Part shown: positions 38,240 to 48,137 of the stretch, piece by piece
How positions within the stretch are numbered: the stretch's first letter is position 1
Layout of the letters: every line of letters begins with the position of its first letter
Assembly: GCF_036088315.1 (NCBI RefSeq)
Contig: NZ_CP107996.1
Location: 1,942,501 to 2,006,500 of the forward strand
From: Streptomyces sp. NBC_00344
GTDB taxonomy: Bacteria; Actinomycetota; Actinomycetes; Streptomycetales; Streptomycetaceae
Length of the DNA: 64,000 nt
Reading direction: 5' to 3'
Notes under the pieces: model-generated
Told to the model about the DNA's origin: nothing
The model's database searches: none
What the model saw: only the letters and a program-made list of their open reading frames with translations
Position numbers and translations under genes: made by a program

Positions 38240-40521
38240 CCGCCCGCCGCCCGTCCCGTACGCCCTCGCCCGCCGATCCCGAGCCGGTGTCCCCCGCCAC
38301 CGTGCTGCCCACCCAGCCGAGCGGGGGTGTGCGGCCCGCCCCCGAGCCGGCCGCCGGGGACCGGGAGCGGCTGCTCAGCGGCGGCCATCACGACCCGCAC
38401 GCACTGCTCGGCGCCCATCCGGTGACCGGCGGTGTCGCCCTCCGGGTGCTCCGTCCGTATGCGCGGGCGGTGACCGTGGTGGCGCAGGGACTGCGGGCCG
38501 AGCTCCATGACGACGGTGACGGACTCTTCTCCGCTCTGCTTCCGCTGCGCACCGTTCCCGAGTACTCCCTGCTGGTCACCTACGACGACAACGAGATGGA
38601 GGTCCAGGACCCGTACCGCTTCCTGCCCGCGCTCGGTGAGCTCGATCTGCATCTCATCGGTGAGGGCCGCCACGAGGAACTGTGGAAGGCGCTCGGCGCC
38701 CAGCCGATGGTCGTCCAGGGCGCGATCGGCACCCGCTTCACCGTATGGGCGCCGAACGCTCGCGGGGTCCGCGTCAGCGGGGACTTCAACTACTGGGACG
38801 GCACCGCCCATCCGATGCGCTCCCTCGGCTCGTCCGGCGTCTGGGAACTGTTCGTGCCCGGCGTCGGGGAGGGCGCGCTCTACAAGTTCGACCTGATGCG
38901 CCCGGACGGCAGCCACACCCTCCGCGCCGACCCGATGGCCCGCCGTACCGAAGTACCACCGGCCACCGCGTCGATCGTCACCGAGGCACACCATCACTGG
39001 CAGGACGACGAGTGGATGGCGCACCGCGCCGACCGGCCCGTCCATCAGGCCCCCTTCTCGGTGTACGAGGTTCATCTCCCCTCCTGGCGCCCAGGTCTGA
39101 CCTATCGTCAGCTTGCCACCCAGCTGCCGGCCTACGTCCAGGACCTCGGCTTCACCCATGTGGAACTGATGCCGGTGGCCGAACACCCCTTCGGCGGTTC
39201 CTGGGGCTACCAGGTCACCGGTTTCTACGCCCCGACGGCCAGAATGGGCACACCCGACGACTTCCGCTTCCTGGTGGACGCGCTGCACCGTGCGGGCATC
39301 GGTGTCCTGATGGACTGGGTCCCCGCGCACTTCCCCAAGGACGACTGGGCGCTGGCCCGGTTCGACGGCTGCCCGCAGTACGAGCACGCGGACCCCCAGC
39401 GCGCCGAACACCCGGACTGGGGCACCCTGGAATTCGACTACGGACGCACCGAGGTCCGGAACTTCTTGGTCGCCAACGCCACGTACTGGTGCGAGGAGTT
39501 CCACATCGACGGGTTGCGGGTCGACGCCGTCGCCTCGATGCTCTACCTCGACTACTCCCGCAACGAAGGGGAATGGTCGCCGAACGAGTACGGCGGCCGG
39601 GAGAACCTGGACGCAGTCCGCTTCCTCCAGGAGATGAACGCCACGGTCTACCGGCGCAGCCCGGGCGTGGTCACCATCGCCGAGGAGTCGACCGCCTGGG
39701 AGGGCGTCACCCGGGCCACCGACCAGGTCGGCGCCGGCGGCTTCGGAGGGCTCGGCTTCGGTCTCAAGTGGAACATGGGGTGGATGCACGACTCGCTGGA
39801 ATACGTCACCAAGGAGCCGGTGCACCGCAAGTACCACCACAACGAGATGACGTTCTCGATGGTGTACGCGTACAGCGAGAACTACGTCCTGCCCATCTCC
39901 CACGACGAGGTGGTGCACGGCAAGCGCGCGCTGGTGTCGAAGATCCCCGGCGACTGGTGGCAGCAGCGCGCCACGCACCGCGCCTATCTGGCCTTCATGT
40001 GGGCCCATCCCGGAAAGAAACTCCTCTTCATGGGGCAGGAGTTCGCCCAGGGTGCGGAGTGGTCGGAGGCGCACGGCCCCGACTGGTGGCTGCTCGACCC
40101 CACCTATGAGGCGGCGCACGACCACCGGGGGGTGCGGGACCTGGTCCGTGATCTCAACACCGTATACAGCGCCGCTCCGGCGCTGTGGCAGCGCGACACC
40201 GCCCCGGAGGGGTTCGCCTGGGTGGAGGGCGGCGCGGCCGAGGACAACGTCTTCGCCTTCCTGCGCTACGACGGCGACGGCACCCCCCTGCTCGCGGTGT
40301 CCAACTTCTCCCCCGTGGTACGGCACGAGTACCGTCTCGGGGTCCCTGGGACGGTTCCCGCCTGGCACGAGGTACTCAACACCGACACCGGTCTCTACGG
40401 CGGCGGGGACGTGCGGAACACGGACCCGCTGAAGCCGGAGTCGGTGCAGGCCCACGGACGGCCTTCGAGCGTGCAGCTGACACTGCCGCCGCTGGCGACG
40501 GTGTGGTTCAGGCCGGCCTGA
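38236..40521 (+). CDS. glgB: 1,4-alpha-glucan branching enzyme GlgB
   Basis: 761-aa GH13_9 branching enzyme. It has a Pro-rich tail, two N-terminal CBM48-like domains ([49 protein letters not shown]) and a catalytic barrel: [36 protein letters not shown] with Asp430 as nucleophile, [13 protein letters not shown] with Glu483, and [12 protein letters not shown]. It introduces alpha-1,6 branches into the glucan made by GlgE. Starts at a GTG overlapping the pep2 stop. The stop codon sits inside a 32-bp perfect palindrome. Confidence 0.96.
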   Translation: MTARRPSRTPSPADPEPVSPATVLPTQPSGGVRPAPEPAAGDRERLLSGGHHDPHALLGAHPVTGGVALRVLRPYARAVTVVAQGLRAELHDDGDGLFSALLPLRTVPEYSLLVTYDDNEMEVQDPYRFLPALGELDLHLIGEGRHEELWKALGAQPMVVQGAIGTRFTVWAPNARGVRVSGDFNYWDGTAHPMRSLGSSGVWELFVPGVGEGALYKFDLMRPDGSHTLRADPMARRTEVPPATASIVTEAHHHWQDDEWMAHRADRPVHQAPFSVYEVHLPSWRPGLTYRQLATQLPAYVQDLGFTHVELMPVAEHPFGGSWGYQVTGFYAPTARMGTPDDFRFLVDALHRAGIGVLMDWVPAHFPKDDWALARFDGCPQYEHADPQRAEHPDWGTLEFDYGRTEVRNFLVANATYWCEEFHIDGLRVDAVASMLYLDYSRNEGEWSPNEYGGRENLDAVRFLQEMNATVYRRSPGVVTIAEESTAWEGVTRATDQVGAGGFGGLGFGLKWNMGWMHDSLEYVTKEPVHRKYHHNEMTFSMVYAYSENYVLPISHDEVVHGKRALVSKIPGDWWQQRATHRAYLAFMWAHPGKKLLFMGQEFAQGAEWSEAHGPDWWLLDPTYEAAHDHRGVRDLVRDLNTVYSAAPALWQRDTAPEGFAWVEGGAAEDNVFAFLRYDGDGTPLLAVSNFSPVVRHEYRLGVPGTVPAWHEVLNTDTGLYGGGDVRNTDPLKPESVQAHGRPSSVQLTLPPLATVWFRPA

Positions 40522-40530
40522 ACCACACCG
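40499..40530. terminator. 32-bp perfect palindrome spanning glgB stop codon
   Basis: CGGTGTGGTTCAGGCC is followed directly by its exact reverse complement. The glgB TGA (40519-40521) lies in the right arm, so the last codons of glgB form half of the hairpin. Probably a bidirectional terminator for the convergent glgB and HelD genes; a DNA-binding site is the alternative. Confidence 0.65.
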
Positions 40531-40538
40531 CGACGTCC

Positions 40539-40573
40539 GGGCCGTCCCGCGCCCCGCAGGCCCGGGACGGCCC
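40539..40573. terminator. Second hairpin between glgB and helD
   Basis: An 11-bp perfect stem (GGGCCGTCCCG, 40539-40549, with 40563-40573) and a 13-base loop, directly after the palindrome at the glgB stop codon. It makes a double terminator between convergent genes. Confidence 0.7.
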
Positions 40574-40583
40574 CGCCGTCGTC

Positions 40584-42821
40584 CTATCGCCGCAATCCTG
40601 CGGGCAGGTCCCCCGTGTGCACCATCCCCAGCGTCTGGGTGGCCCGGGTCAGCGCCACATAGAGATCGCTGGTGCCGCGCGCCGAACCCGAGACGATCAG
40701 CTGGGGCTCCGCCACGATCACCGAGTCGAACTCGAGCCCCTTCGCCTGACGCGGCGTGATCAGGACGACCGGCCTCGCCAGGTCGGGGGTGCGGCCGTGC
40801 GCGGCGTCCGGAAGAAGCGGCAGCAGGGCTGCGTGGAGTTCCTGCGGAGCGATGACCGCGAGCCGTCCCTGCTCGCGCTGTCCGGCCTCGACGGCTGACG
40901 CGACCGCGCCGGGCAGATCGTCGGTGCGGAGCGTCCAGGGTTCCACTCCGGTGGACCTGATCGAGCGGGGAGGCTCGAAGGAAGGGGAACCGGCTTTCAC
41001 GAACGCCGCGGCCCTGTCCATGATCTCCACCGGCGTCCGGTAGTTGATGCCGAGCCGCACATGTTCGTAGCGGTCTTCGACATACGGTGCCAGGATCGCG
41101 TCCCACGTCCCGCATCCGCCCGGTTCGGCGGTCTGGGCCGGGTCGCCGACCAGGGTCATCGAGCGGGTCGGGGAGCGGCGCATCAACAGCCGCCATGCCA
41201 TCGGGGACAGCTCCTGCGCCTCGTCCACGATGATGTGCCCGAAGGCCCAGGTGCGGTCCGCCGCGGCACGCTCGGCGGCGCTGCGGCGGTCGGTCTCCTC
41301 ATGGCGTTCGGCCATCCGCTCGGCATCGATGATGTCGTGCGCGGCCAGCAGCTCGGACTCCTCGTCCTCGAATTCGTACGACTCGGAGCCCTGCGAGAGG
41401 TCGAGTACCCCCTGAGCGAAGGCGACTTGCTCCTGCCGGGCGGCCTCCGCCGCCGCGCGCGCGGCGGAGTCGTCGTCACCGAGCAGTTCTGCCGCCTCGT
41501 CGAGCAGGGGCACATCCGCGGGCGTCCAGGCGCCGCCCTCGCGGCGGATCGCGTCCGCTTCGGCATCCGGCAACCGGACCGGATCGCGGAGATAGTCGGC
41601 CAGCAGCTGCTGCGGGGTGAGCTGTGGCCACAGCTCCTCGATGGCGGAGTGGACTTCCGGGCTGGCGGCGATCGCCTTGCCGAGCTGGGCGATGTCGTCA
41701 GGACCCAGGAAGTTGGGGCCGCCGTAGGGGTCGGCGCCGAGCCGGTCGGCCAGCTGCGCCGTGAGATCGTCGATGATCCGGAACGCGAAGTGCGGACGGG
41801 CGAGATTGTGCGGGAGCCCGGTGGCGCGGGCCGCCGCGCGCGCCGCGTCCGCGATGGTCCAGTCGAGCAGCAGGTCTCCGTCGTCGTGAGGTATCACCAG
41901 CGCGGCACCTGGTTCCGGCGTCAGCTGGAGGTCGCGTACGAAACCGGCCAGCACGCCGGCCATGTCGGGGCTTCCCTTGACCTCTGCGGCCTCGGCCGTG
42001 TCCGTACCGGTGGCGGTGACACCGGGGAACAGCTCACCGGGGGTCGCGAGCAGTACGCCGGTCTCCCCGAGCGAGGGCAGTACCTCACCGATGTAGCCGA
42101 GGAAGGCCGGGTTGGGTCCGACGACGAGCACGGCACGGCGGGCCAGCTGCTCCCGGTGCGCGTAGAGGAGATACGCGGCGCGGTGCAGCGCCACCGCGGT
42201 CTTCCCGGTGCCGGGCCCGCCCTCGACGACCAGGACACCGTGGTACGGCGCGCGGATGATCTCGTCCTGTTCGGCCTGGATGGTCTGCACGATGTCGTGC
42301 ATCCGGCCGGTGCGCGCGGAGTCCAGCGCGGCGAGCAGTACGGCGTCGGCATCGGCCCCCTCGTGCCCGGTGCGCTCGGTGTCGGAGAGGTCGAGGATCT
42401 CGTCGTGCAGCGCCGTGACGGTCCGGCCGTGGGTGGTGAGGTGTCTGCGCCGGCGCAGTCCCATCGGGGAATGGCCGGTGGCCAGATAGAACGGGCGCGC
42501 CACATCGGCCCGCCAGTCGATCACCAGTGGGGTGCGTTCCTCGTCGTCCGCGCGGATTCCGATGCGGCCGATGTGGTGCCGGGTCCCGTCGGTGAAATCG
42601 ATACGCCCGAAGCAGAGCCCTGACTCCACGGAATTCAGCGCTTCCAGCAGCCCGGTCCGCTCGGCCACGAGGACATCGCGCTCCAGTCTCGCCTGGAGTC
42701 CCTTGCCCACCTGGGCGAATGAGCCCTGGACGGCGGCCTCGGCACGCTCACGGAGCGCGTCCAGACGCTCGTAGAGCCGTGAGACGAATTGCTGTTCGTT
42801 CTGCAATTCCTCGGTTGACAA
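40584..42821 (-). CDS. HelD-type RNA-polymerase-associated UvrD-like ATPase
   Basis: 745-aa superfamily 1 ATPase of the HelD/HelR group, which pulls stalled RNA polymerase off DNA; some members confer rifampicin tolerance. Walker A is VEGGPGTGKTAVALHRAAYLLY, with ELQNEQQFVSRLYERLDALRERAE as the N-terminal coiled coil typical of HelD. Helicase motifs follow: HIIVDEAQELSPMAWRLLMRR (motif II), VGDPAQTAEPGG (III) and LITPRQAKGLEFDSVIVAEP (V), with YVALTRATQTLGMVH (VI). The start is TTG 42821, with AGGAG five bases upstream; no ATG is better placed. No rifamycin-associated promoter element was recognised upstream. Confidence 0.88.
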   Translation of the reverse strand: MSTEELQNEQQFVSRLYERLDALRERAEAAVQGSFAQVGKGLQARLERDVLVAERTGLLEALNSVESGLCFGRIDFTDGTRHHIGRIGIRADDEERTPLVIDWRADVARPFYLATGHSPMGLRRRRHLTTHGRTVTALHDEILDLSDTERTGHEGADADAVLLAALDSARTGRMHDIVQTIQAEQDEIIRAPYHGVLVVEGGPGTGKTAVALHRAAYLLYAHREQLARRAVLVVGPNPAFLGYIGEVLPSLGETGVLLATPGELFPGVTATGTDTAEAAEVKGSPDMAGVLAGFVRDLQLTPEPGAALVIPHDDGDLLLDWTIADAARAAARATGLPHNLARPHFAFRIIDDLTAQLADRLGADPYGGPNFLGPDDIAQLGKAIAASPEVHSAIEELWPQLTPQQLLADYLRDPVRLPDAEADAIRREGGAWTPADVPLLDEAAELLGDDDSAARAAAEAARQEQVAFAQGVLDLSQGSESYEFEDEESELLAAHDIIDAERMAERHEETDRRSAAERAAADRTWAFGHIIVDEAQELSPMAWRLLMRRSPTRSMTLVGDPAQTAEPGGCGTWDAILAPYVEDRYEHVRLGINYRTPVEIMDRAAAFVKAGSPSFEPPRSIRSTGVEPWTLRTDDLPGAVASAVEAGQREQGRLAVIAPQELHAALLPLLPDAAHGRTPDLARPVVLITPRQAKGLEFDSVIVAEPQLIVSGSARGTSDLYVALTRATQTLGMVHTGDLPAGLRR

Positions 42822-42907
42822 TTCAGCTCCTGACGGGATACGGTGTGTCCATAAGGCTTCTTCGTGTCTTTGTTGTGCCCGAAGACATGAAGTGTTCAAT
42901 ATACGCG

Positions 42908-42947
42908 AAGAAATACCCCGGACGCCAATGCGTCCGGGGTATTTCTT
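42908..42947 (-). terminator. Terminator, left boundary of accessory block 2
   Basis: A perfect 17-bp stem (42908-42924 with 42931-42947), CCAATG loop and a T-rich flank. It ends the minus-strand run strR-mocR-gatC-gatA-95-aa gene. Its 15-base arm GAAATACCCCGGACG is identical to that of the terminator at 61432-61465, the other edge of the block. Confidence 0.85.
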
Positions 42948-42968
42948 TTGCCGAGCGCCCGATGGGCT

Positions 42969-43256
42969 TTACCAGCGTGCCGGTGAGCCGCAGTTCAACT
43001 CGACTCCGACCCGGCAGGGCACCGGGGAGGCCGTGCTGAGGGACGGCCCCTGGCGGCCGCCCGTTGCGCCGAACAGCGAGGCGGCGTGCTCCGGATCGAG
43101 GGCGAACTCTATGCGGTCGCACTCTTCAGGCCGGTCGGCAGGACCCATGACGAGATGAAACGTCAGGCTCCCGTCGGGGCTGCGGTTGGTGGTCACCACA
43201 GCGTCGACGACGCCGGAGATCTCCTGCGTGAACAGATCCTCGAACTGAACGCTCAT
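42969..43256 (-). CDS. Hypothetical 95-aa protein
   Basis: Not recognised. The product begins MSVQFEDLFTQEISGVVDAV, has a middle with DRPEECDRIEFALDPEHAASLFG, and ends CGSPARW with two late cysteines. No signal or membrane segment is apparent. The ATG has GGAGGA eight bases upstream, a strong ribosome site, which with the operon position 65 bases after gatA argues that it is real. It is the last gene before the shared-type terminator and so belongs to the strR-mocR-gatCA run. Confidence 0.6.
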   Translation of the reverse strand: MSVQFEDLFTQEISGVVDAVVTTNRSPDGSLTFHLVMGPADRPEECDRIEFALDPEHAASLFGATGGRQGPSLSTASPVPCRVGVELNCGSPARW

Positions 43257-43321
43257 GACGGGGTTCCTCCCTGTGCCTGCTGAATCATCCGGGCCTGCCG
43301 TGTGTCCTCGCGTGCACCTGC

Positions 43322-44827
43322 TCAGAGCGCGGGCGCCTCCTCCAGCAGCCCATGCCCCCACTTCCGCGTGAGCGCCGCCTCCACGGCGGCTCCGACCTTG
43401 TACAGCCGGTCGTCCTTCATGGCGGGGGCGATGATCTGCAGCCCGACCGGGAGTCCGTCCTCGGGGGCCAGACCGCACGGCAACGACATGGCGGCGTTGC
43501 CGGCCAGGTTGGTCGGGATGGTGCACAGGTCCGCGAGATACATCGCCATCGGGTCGTCGACCCGCTCACCGATCGGGAAGGCCGTGGTGGGCATGGTCGG
43601 CGAGATCAGCACGTCCACGTCCGCGAACGCCCGCTCGAAGTCCCTGATGATGAGCGTGCGGACCTTCTGGGCGCTGCCGTAGTACGCGTCGTAGTACCCG
43701 GAGCTGAGCGCGTAGGTACCCAGGATGATGCGGCGCTTGACCTCGTCACCGAAGCCCGCCTCACGGGACAGCGCGGTGACGTCCTCGGCCGACTTCGTCC
43801 CGTCGTCACCCACCCGCAGCCCGTACCGCATGGCATCGAAACGGGCCAGGTTCGAACTGCACTCCGACGGAGCGATCAGGTAATAGGCCGAAAGCGCCAG
43901 ATCGAACGACGGGCAGGAGACCTCGACGATCTCGGCGCCCAGTTCCCGGAGCAGTTCCACGGACTCACGGAACCGGAGCATCACGCCCGACTGGTACCCC
44001 TCGCCGGCGAACTCCCGCACCACACCGATGCGCATCCCCACGACCGAGGCATTGCGTGCGGCCTCGACGACCGGCGGGACCGGTGCGTCGATGGACGTCG
44101 AGTCGAGCGGGTCATGGCCGGCGATGACCTCGTGCAGCAGAGCTGTGTCCAGCACCGTACGCGCGCACGGCCCGCCCTGGTCCAGGGAGGAGGAGTAGGC
44201 GATGAGGCCGTAGCGGGAGACGGCGCCGTAGGTCGGCTTGACGCCGACGGTGCCGGTGAGCGCACCCGGCTGGCGGATCGAGCCGCCGGTGTCCGTACCG
44301 ATCGCCAGCGGCGCCTCGTACGAAGCGAGCGCGGCGGCCGAACCACCGCCCGAACCGCCGGGCACACGGGACATGTCCCAGGGGTTGCGGGTCGGGCCGT
44401 AGGCGCTGTTCTCGGTGGACGAGCCCATCGCGAACTCGTCCATGTTGGTCTTGCCGAGGATCACCACATCAGCGGCCTTCAACCGCTGCGTCAGCGTCGC
44501 GTCGTACGGCGGAAGCCACCCCTCGAGGATCTTCGAACCGACCGTGGTCGGCACACCCTTCGTCGTGAAGGCGTCCTTGAGAGCGAGCGGAACCCCGGCC
44601 AGCGGACCGAGCTTCTCACCCCGCTCCCGCTTCGCATCCACCGCACGCGCCTGCGCCAGCGCACCCTCACGGTCCACATGCAAAAACGCGTGAACCTTCT
44701 CGTCCACCGCCTCGATCCGCGCCAGATGAGCCTCGGCCACCTCGACCGCCGACAACTCACCCGAGGCAATCCTCGCAGCCGTCCCAGCCGCAGTGAGCCT
44801 GATAATGCTGTCTGTACTGTCCTTCAT
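43322..44827 (-). CDS. gatA: Glutamyl-tRNA(Gln) amidotransferase subunit A, likely second copy
   Basis: 501-aa amidase-signature enzyme, full GatA length. GatA releases ammonia from glutamine for transamidation of Glu-tRNA(Gln). Catalytic elements are intact: [15 protein letters not shown] (Lys), [15 protein letters not shown] (bridging Ser) and [14 protein letters not shown] (nucleophile Ser), with the C-terminal [20 protein letters not shown]. It follows gatC by six bases, but gatB, needed for a working GatCAB, is not in the window. Its position inside an accessory block beside biosynthetic regulators suggests a paralogue. Self-resistance or a tailoring role is possible; a relocated housekeeping copy cannot be excluded. 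Confidence 0.9.
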   Translation of the reverse strand: MKDSTDSIIRLTAAGTAARIASGELSAVEVAEAHLARIEAVDEKVHAFLHVDREGALAQARAVDAKRERGEKLGPLAGVPLALKDAFTTKGVPTTVGSKILEGWLPPYDATLTQRLKAADVVILGKTNMDEFAMGSSTENSAYGPTRNPWDMSRVPGGSGGGSAAALASYEAPLAIGTDTGGSIRQPGALTGTVGVKPTYGAVSRYGLIAYSSSLDQGGPCARTVLDTALLHEVIAGHDPLDSTSIDAPVPPVVEAARNASVVGMRIGVVREFAGEGYQSGVMLRFRESVELLRELGAEIVEVSCPSFDLALSAYYLIAPSECSSNLARFDAMRYGLRVGDDGTKSAEDVTALSREAGFGDEVKRRIILGTYALSSGYYDAYYGSAQKVRTLIIRDFERAFADVDVLISPTMPTTAFPIGERVDDPMAMYLADLCTIPTNLAGNAAMSLPCGLAPEDGLPVGLQIIAPAMKDDRLYKVGAAVEAALTRKWGHGLLEEAPAL

Positions 44828-44833
44828 GACGGC

Positions 44834-45130
44834 TTAGTCCTCCCCCAGAATCTGCGGCACCTTGAAACGCCGCTGCTCCTGAGCCGGAGCACCGGAGAGC
44901 GCCTGCTCCGGGGTGAGCGAAGGGCGAACCTCGTCCGCCCGCATGACATTCGTCAACGGCAGCGGATGAGACGTCGGCGGAACATCTTGGTCGGCAACCT
45001 CGGAAACGCGGGCTACCGCGCCGAGAATGTCATCGAGCTGTCCGGCGAAGTGATCAAGCTCTTCGTCCTTCAGCTCCAGACGTGCCAGCCGTGCGAGGTG
45101 AGCAACCTCCTCGCGCGTAATGCCGGGCAT
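44834..45130 (-). CDS. gatC: Glutamyl-tRNA(Gln) amidotransferase subunit C
   Basis: 98-aa GatC, the small stabilising subunit that wraps GatA and GatB. Sequence [20 protein letters not shown], then [20 protein letters not shown] and [18 protein letters not shown], is canonical. The ATG at 45130 is preceded by AAAGG at a good spacing; the longer frame adds unrelated residues. Located 60 bases after the MocR regulator gene and six before gatA, all on one strand. Confidence 0.9.
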   Translation of the reverse strand: MPGITREEVAHLARLARLELKDEELDHFAGQLDDILGAVARVSEVADQDVPPTSHPLPLTNVMRADEVRPSLTPEQALSGAPAQEQRRFKVPQILGED

Positions 45131-45190
45131 CGGACACCTTTCATTTCGCGGTCCATCAGGGCCTTCACACCCGGGTTTCCGCACCGGTCC

Positions 45191-46636
45191 TCACAGGACG
45201 GCAGGAGCGGCGTGATGCGCCACCGTGTCCGAGCGGCCCGTCTTCCGGGCCGCACCGATACGTCGTACCGCCTCCGTGATGACCTCGGGAGGCTGGGTGA
45301 AGGGAAGCCGTACGAATTCTTCCAGGAAACCGTCGGTGCCGTGACACGGGCCGGCGGCCAGCCGCACACCCATGCGCGCCGCCGCGGCGGCGAGGACGGA
45401 CGCGGACTCACCTCCGGTACGCACCCACAGCGCGAGTCCGCCGCCCGGAACCCGGAAGGTCCAGTCGGGGAGTTCCCGGCGCAAGGCCGCGACAAGAGCC
45501 TCACGCCGACTGCGCACCCGGTCCCGTTGATGCGACAGCACCTGAGTCAACACAGCTTCACCGGAAAGCAGTTGGGCGACGGCAAGCTGCTCGACCACCG
45601 GCGAACCGATGTCCAGGCCCGCCCGGCGGGCCGCCAGCCGACGGACGAGTTCCGGTGTGGCCCTGATCCAGCCGATCCGCAGCCCGCCCCAGAACGTCTT
45701 GCCCGCAGAGCCGACCGTGATCACTGTGCCGCCCATGCCGGATGCGCCGTGGGCGGCGAGCGGCAGCGGCATCGCCGTCCCTGGATCGAGTGAAAGCTCC
45801 GCCATGGTCTCGTCGACGAGCAGCGTCACTCCGGTCGACCGGGACAGCGAGACGAGTTCGCGGCGCTGCTCCCCGGACATCAGCAGCCCGGTCGGGCTGT
45901 GGAAGTCGGGCGAAACAAAGGCGAGCCGGGGGGCTGCCGTCCGGAAGACACCCGCCCAGTCCCCGGTGTCCCAGCCATCGTCCGGCATCCGCACCGGCAC
46001 CGGGCCGGCGCCTGTGAGGCTCAGCGCGCGGAGGAGGTTGGGATGCCCCGGCGACTCCACGGCCACCCGGTCCGCCGGGACGGTGAGCTCCCGCAGAAGC
46101 AGGGTGAACGCGCCGGTCGCGCCGCTGGTGACGATGATCTGTTCCGCGGTGGTCGGCAGGCCGCGCTGTTCGTACCGGGCGGCGATCGCCGCCCGGAGCA
46201 CCTGGAGTCCCGCCGGGAAGTCACCGTGCGTGCGGGCATAGCGGGGGAGCTCCGCCACAGCCGCGTCCATCGCCCGGGACAACCAGGGTTCGGGAGCCGA
46301 CATCGCGGCGGCGGTCAGATCGATCACCCTGCCCCCGCCCGGCTCCAGGCCGCCCTTCGGCCGGACGACGAAGCTGCCCGCACCACGACGGCTCGTCAGG
46401 AACCCCTGCGTACGCAGCAGTTCATAGGAGGCCGCGACCGTTGTCCGGCTCACCGTCAGTGCGGTGGCCAGTTCGCGTTCGGCGGGCAGCCGGCTCTCCG
46501 CCGCGACCCGGCCGTCCAGCACCAGAGCCCGCACGGACATGGCGAGCATGCGGTACGCGCTACCACCGCCCTGCCGCCAATTGCCGAGCAACTCGCGCAG
46601 CCCGTGCGCGCCGATCGCCTTCTCCACGGCGGCCAT
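45191..46636 (-). CDS. MocR-type GntR/aminotransferase regulator
   Basis: 481-aa MocR protein: an N-terminal GntR winged helix (YRMLAMSVRALVLDGRVAAESRLPAERELATALTVSRTTVAASYELLRTQGF region) fused to a fold-type I aminotransferase domain. The pyridoxal-phosphate lysine is Lys313 in TVGSAGKTFWGGLRIGW. Such proteins sense PLP or amino compounds and rarely act as enzymes. It lies 36 bases downstream of the StrR-like gene and 60 upstream of gatC, probably in the same transcript. Target unknown; control of local amino-group metabolism or of the cluster is an inference from position. Confidence 0.9.
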   Translation of the reverse strand: MAAVEKAIGAHGLRELLGNWRQGGGSAYRMLAMSVRALVLDGRVAAESRLPAERELATALTVSRTTVAASYELLRTQGFLTSRRGAGSFVVRPKGGLEPGGGRVIDLTAAAMSAPEPWLSRAMDAAVAELPRYARTHGDFPAGLQVLRAAIAARYEQRGLPTTAEQIIVTSGATGAFTLLLRELTVPADRVAVESPGHPNLLRALSLTGAGPVPVRMPDDGWDTGDWAGVFRTAAPRLAFVSPDFHSPTGLLMSGEQRRELVSLSRSTGVTLLVDETMAELSLDPGTAMPLPLAAHGASGMGGTVITVGSAGKTFWGGLRIGWIRATPELVRRLAARRAGLDIGSPVVEQLAVAQLLSGEAVLTQVLSHQRDRVRSRREALVAALRRELPDWTFRVPGGGLALWVRTGGESASVLAAAAARMGVRLAAGPCHGTDGFLEEFVRLPFTQPPEVITEAVRRIGAARKTGRSDTVAHHAAPAVL

Positions 46637-46672
46637 GTCCTTCCCCTTCGCTACCCCGGTGCCCCCTGTGGC

Positions 46673-47719
46673 TCACGCCCCCAGGGAAGCGACCTCTCCG
46701 CCCTCTGCCGCAAAGGGCGACTGGGCCCCCGCCTGTTCCAGCTCACCGGCGAGCAGATCCCAGATGTCCGAATAGCCGTGGGCGAGCTGGGCCATGGTCT
46801 CCTTGCAGTGCGGCGGGACGCTGGCCGCGATCTTGTGCCGGTCCCGGGCGATGAGCACGCAGGCGTCCAGCATACGCAGCACGCCCCGCCCCGCCTCGCT
46901 GAACCGCAGCGACGGGTCCCGCCTCAACGAGTCGAATATTTTGAGGAGTTCGGCGGGATTGACGGCCGGCGCGGGTTTCCGCGGAGCACCCCGTCGTGCG
47001 GGCAGCTGGATCGGCGCTTCGGCGGGCTCCGGCTCTCTGGCCGCCCTGGACGGTACGGGACTCTCGCCACGGCGGATGCGCTCGCGGACGTCGGCCACGG
47101 TCGCCGGGGCGAGTCCGGCCTGTGCGGCGATCTGCCGCAGCGAGGCGCCCGGGTTGTTCCTGATGAGTTCGCCGGCCAGTTCTCGGCCGTGGGACGAGTC
47201 GACGGGGCGGGCCCGGCCGTCGCGGCCGATCCTGCGGCCGCTCTGTGCCGCTTCCGTCCCCTTGCGCAGTTGGGAAACCGTCTTCGCGGAGAGCCCCGCT
47301 ACGGCGGCAACCGCACGGTCGGACCACTGCGGACGAGAGTCGAAGATACGTTTCGCCGCAGCCGTCCGGTCGGCAGTGGACAGCGGCCGCCCATGGGCGA
47401 CGTTGGTTGCCACCGCAAGGATCAGCGCGTCGGCACGGTCCCCTTCGAAGAACCGCACCGCGATGCGGTCGTCTCCCCGGAGAGCGGCCGCACGCAGCCG
47501 GTGGACTCCGTCCACAACAGTCATGGTGTCGCGGTGTACGAGAATGGGCGGCAGATCCGCTTCCGTTTCGGCCAGCGTCCGCGTGTAGTTCTCGTCCTCG
47601 CCGTCGATACGCGGCGAGAAGTCAATGACGATCTGTTCGAGCGGAATCATCTCGACAGGTTGATTCAGGTATCCCCTGTCGCGCAAACTTATCAGATAGT
47701 CCGCATTACCTCGGTCCAC
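46673..47719 (-). CDS. StrR-family pathway-specific activator (ParB-like plus HTH)
   Basis: 348-aa regulator of the StrR/NovG/Bbr family, seen mostly inside antibiotic gene clusters. The N-terminal ParB-like domain reads LEQIVIDFSPRIDGEDENYTRTLAETEADLPPILVHRDTMTVVDGVHRLRAA across residues 27-80, with FFEGDRADALILAVATNVAHGRPLS following. The helix-turn-helix region is WSDRAVAAVAGLSAKTVSQLR, then GASLRQIAAQAGLAPATVADVRERI. The GTG start has GGGGAG five to six bases upstream. Family members bind GTTCRACTG-N11-CRGTYGAAC; one perfect and one degenerate site lie at 51828 and 56864 in this window, so the peptide pathway is its probable target. Confidence 0.92.
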   Translation of the reverse strand: MDRGNADYLISLRDRGYLNQPVEMIPLEQIVIDFSPRIDGEDENYTRTLAETEADLPPILVHRDTMTVVDGVHRLRAAALRGDDRIAVRFFEGDRADALILAVATNVAHGRPLSTADRTAAAKRIFDSRPQWSDRAVAAVAGLSAKTVSQLRKGTEAAQSGRRIGRDGRARPVDSSHGRELAGELIRNNPGASLRQIAAQAGLAPATVADVRERIRRGESPVPSRAAREPEPAEAPIQLPARRGAPRKPAPAVNPAELLKIFDSLRRDPSLRFSEAGRGVLRMLDACVLIARDRHKIAASVPPHCKETMAQLAHGYSDIWDLLAGELEQAGAQSPFAAEGGEVASLGA

Positions 47720-47765
47720 AACGTCTCCCCCTTTAAGCAGACGGGTCGGGGCACAGGCGGAATCC

Positions 47766-47951
47766 TTACTGCCAGCCGAGATCGTCCGCCCTGGTCACGT
47801 GGCTCGACAGAGTGGCGGCGACGGCCACTCGGGAGGAATTCCGCGTCTGTGTCGCAGCATGCGCGGAAGTCGCACCAAGTACGCCCGAGATCGTGAGAAC
47901 CCCCACCGCGACGGCTCCCTGAATGAATCTACGCGAAGTCTTGTGAGACAT
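47766..47951 (-). CDS. Small secreted peptide, 61 aa
   Basis: Short gene encoding an exported peptide: MSHKTSRRFIQGAVAVGV is the charged N-region plus start of the core, and a signal-peptidase-like AHA-A site precedes a mature part of about 29 residues ending SSHVTRADDLGWQ. It sits 46 bases upstream of the StrR-like gene on the same strand and near a TrmB/LuxR regulator. Small secreted peptides beside regulators can act as signals, but nothing proves that here. A longer frame upstream has no support. No cysteines occur, so lanthipeptide or disulfide structure is excluded. Confidence 0.65.
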   Translation of the reverse strand: MSHKTSRRFIQGAVAVGVLTISGVLGATSAHAATQTRNSSRVAVAATLSSHVTRADDLGWQ

Positions 47952-48137
47952 TTTCAGCCCCTCGATTCTGCCGGGTTTCGCTGACAGACATGAGTCTTGC
48001 GGCAGCCCTGGGGCAGGGAAAGAGGCGTCGGCCTGGTCAAAGCGGCCTTGGCATACACAGTCCAGGTTCTCCGGCGGAATACCACCATCCGAGCAAAGGA
48101 AGGGCAAAGTCGCTGGACGTGAAGCGCCTCTCGTGGT

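Noticed and set aside
38110..41196. A 1028-codon minus-strand frame opposite glgB
   Set aside because: No recognisable domain, Arg/Gly-rich; glgB on the plus strand has all GH13 motifs.
42822..42907. Rifamycin-associated element upstream of the HelD-type gene
   Set aside because: No sequence resembling the known inverted-repeat element was found before its start codon, so rifampicin induction is not supported.
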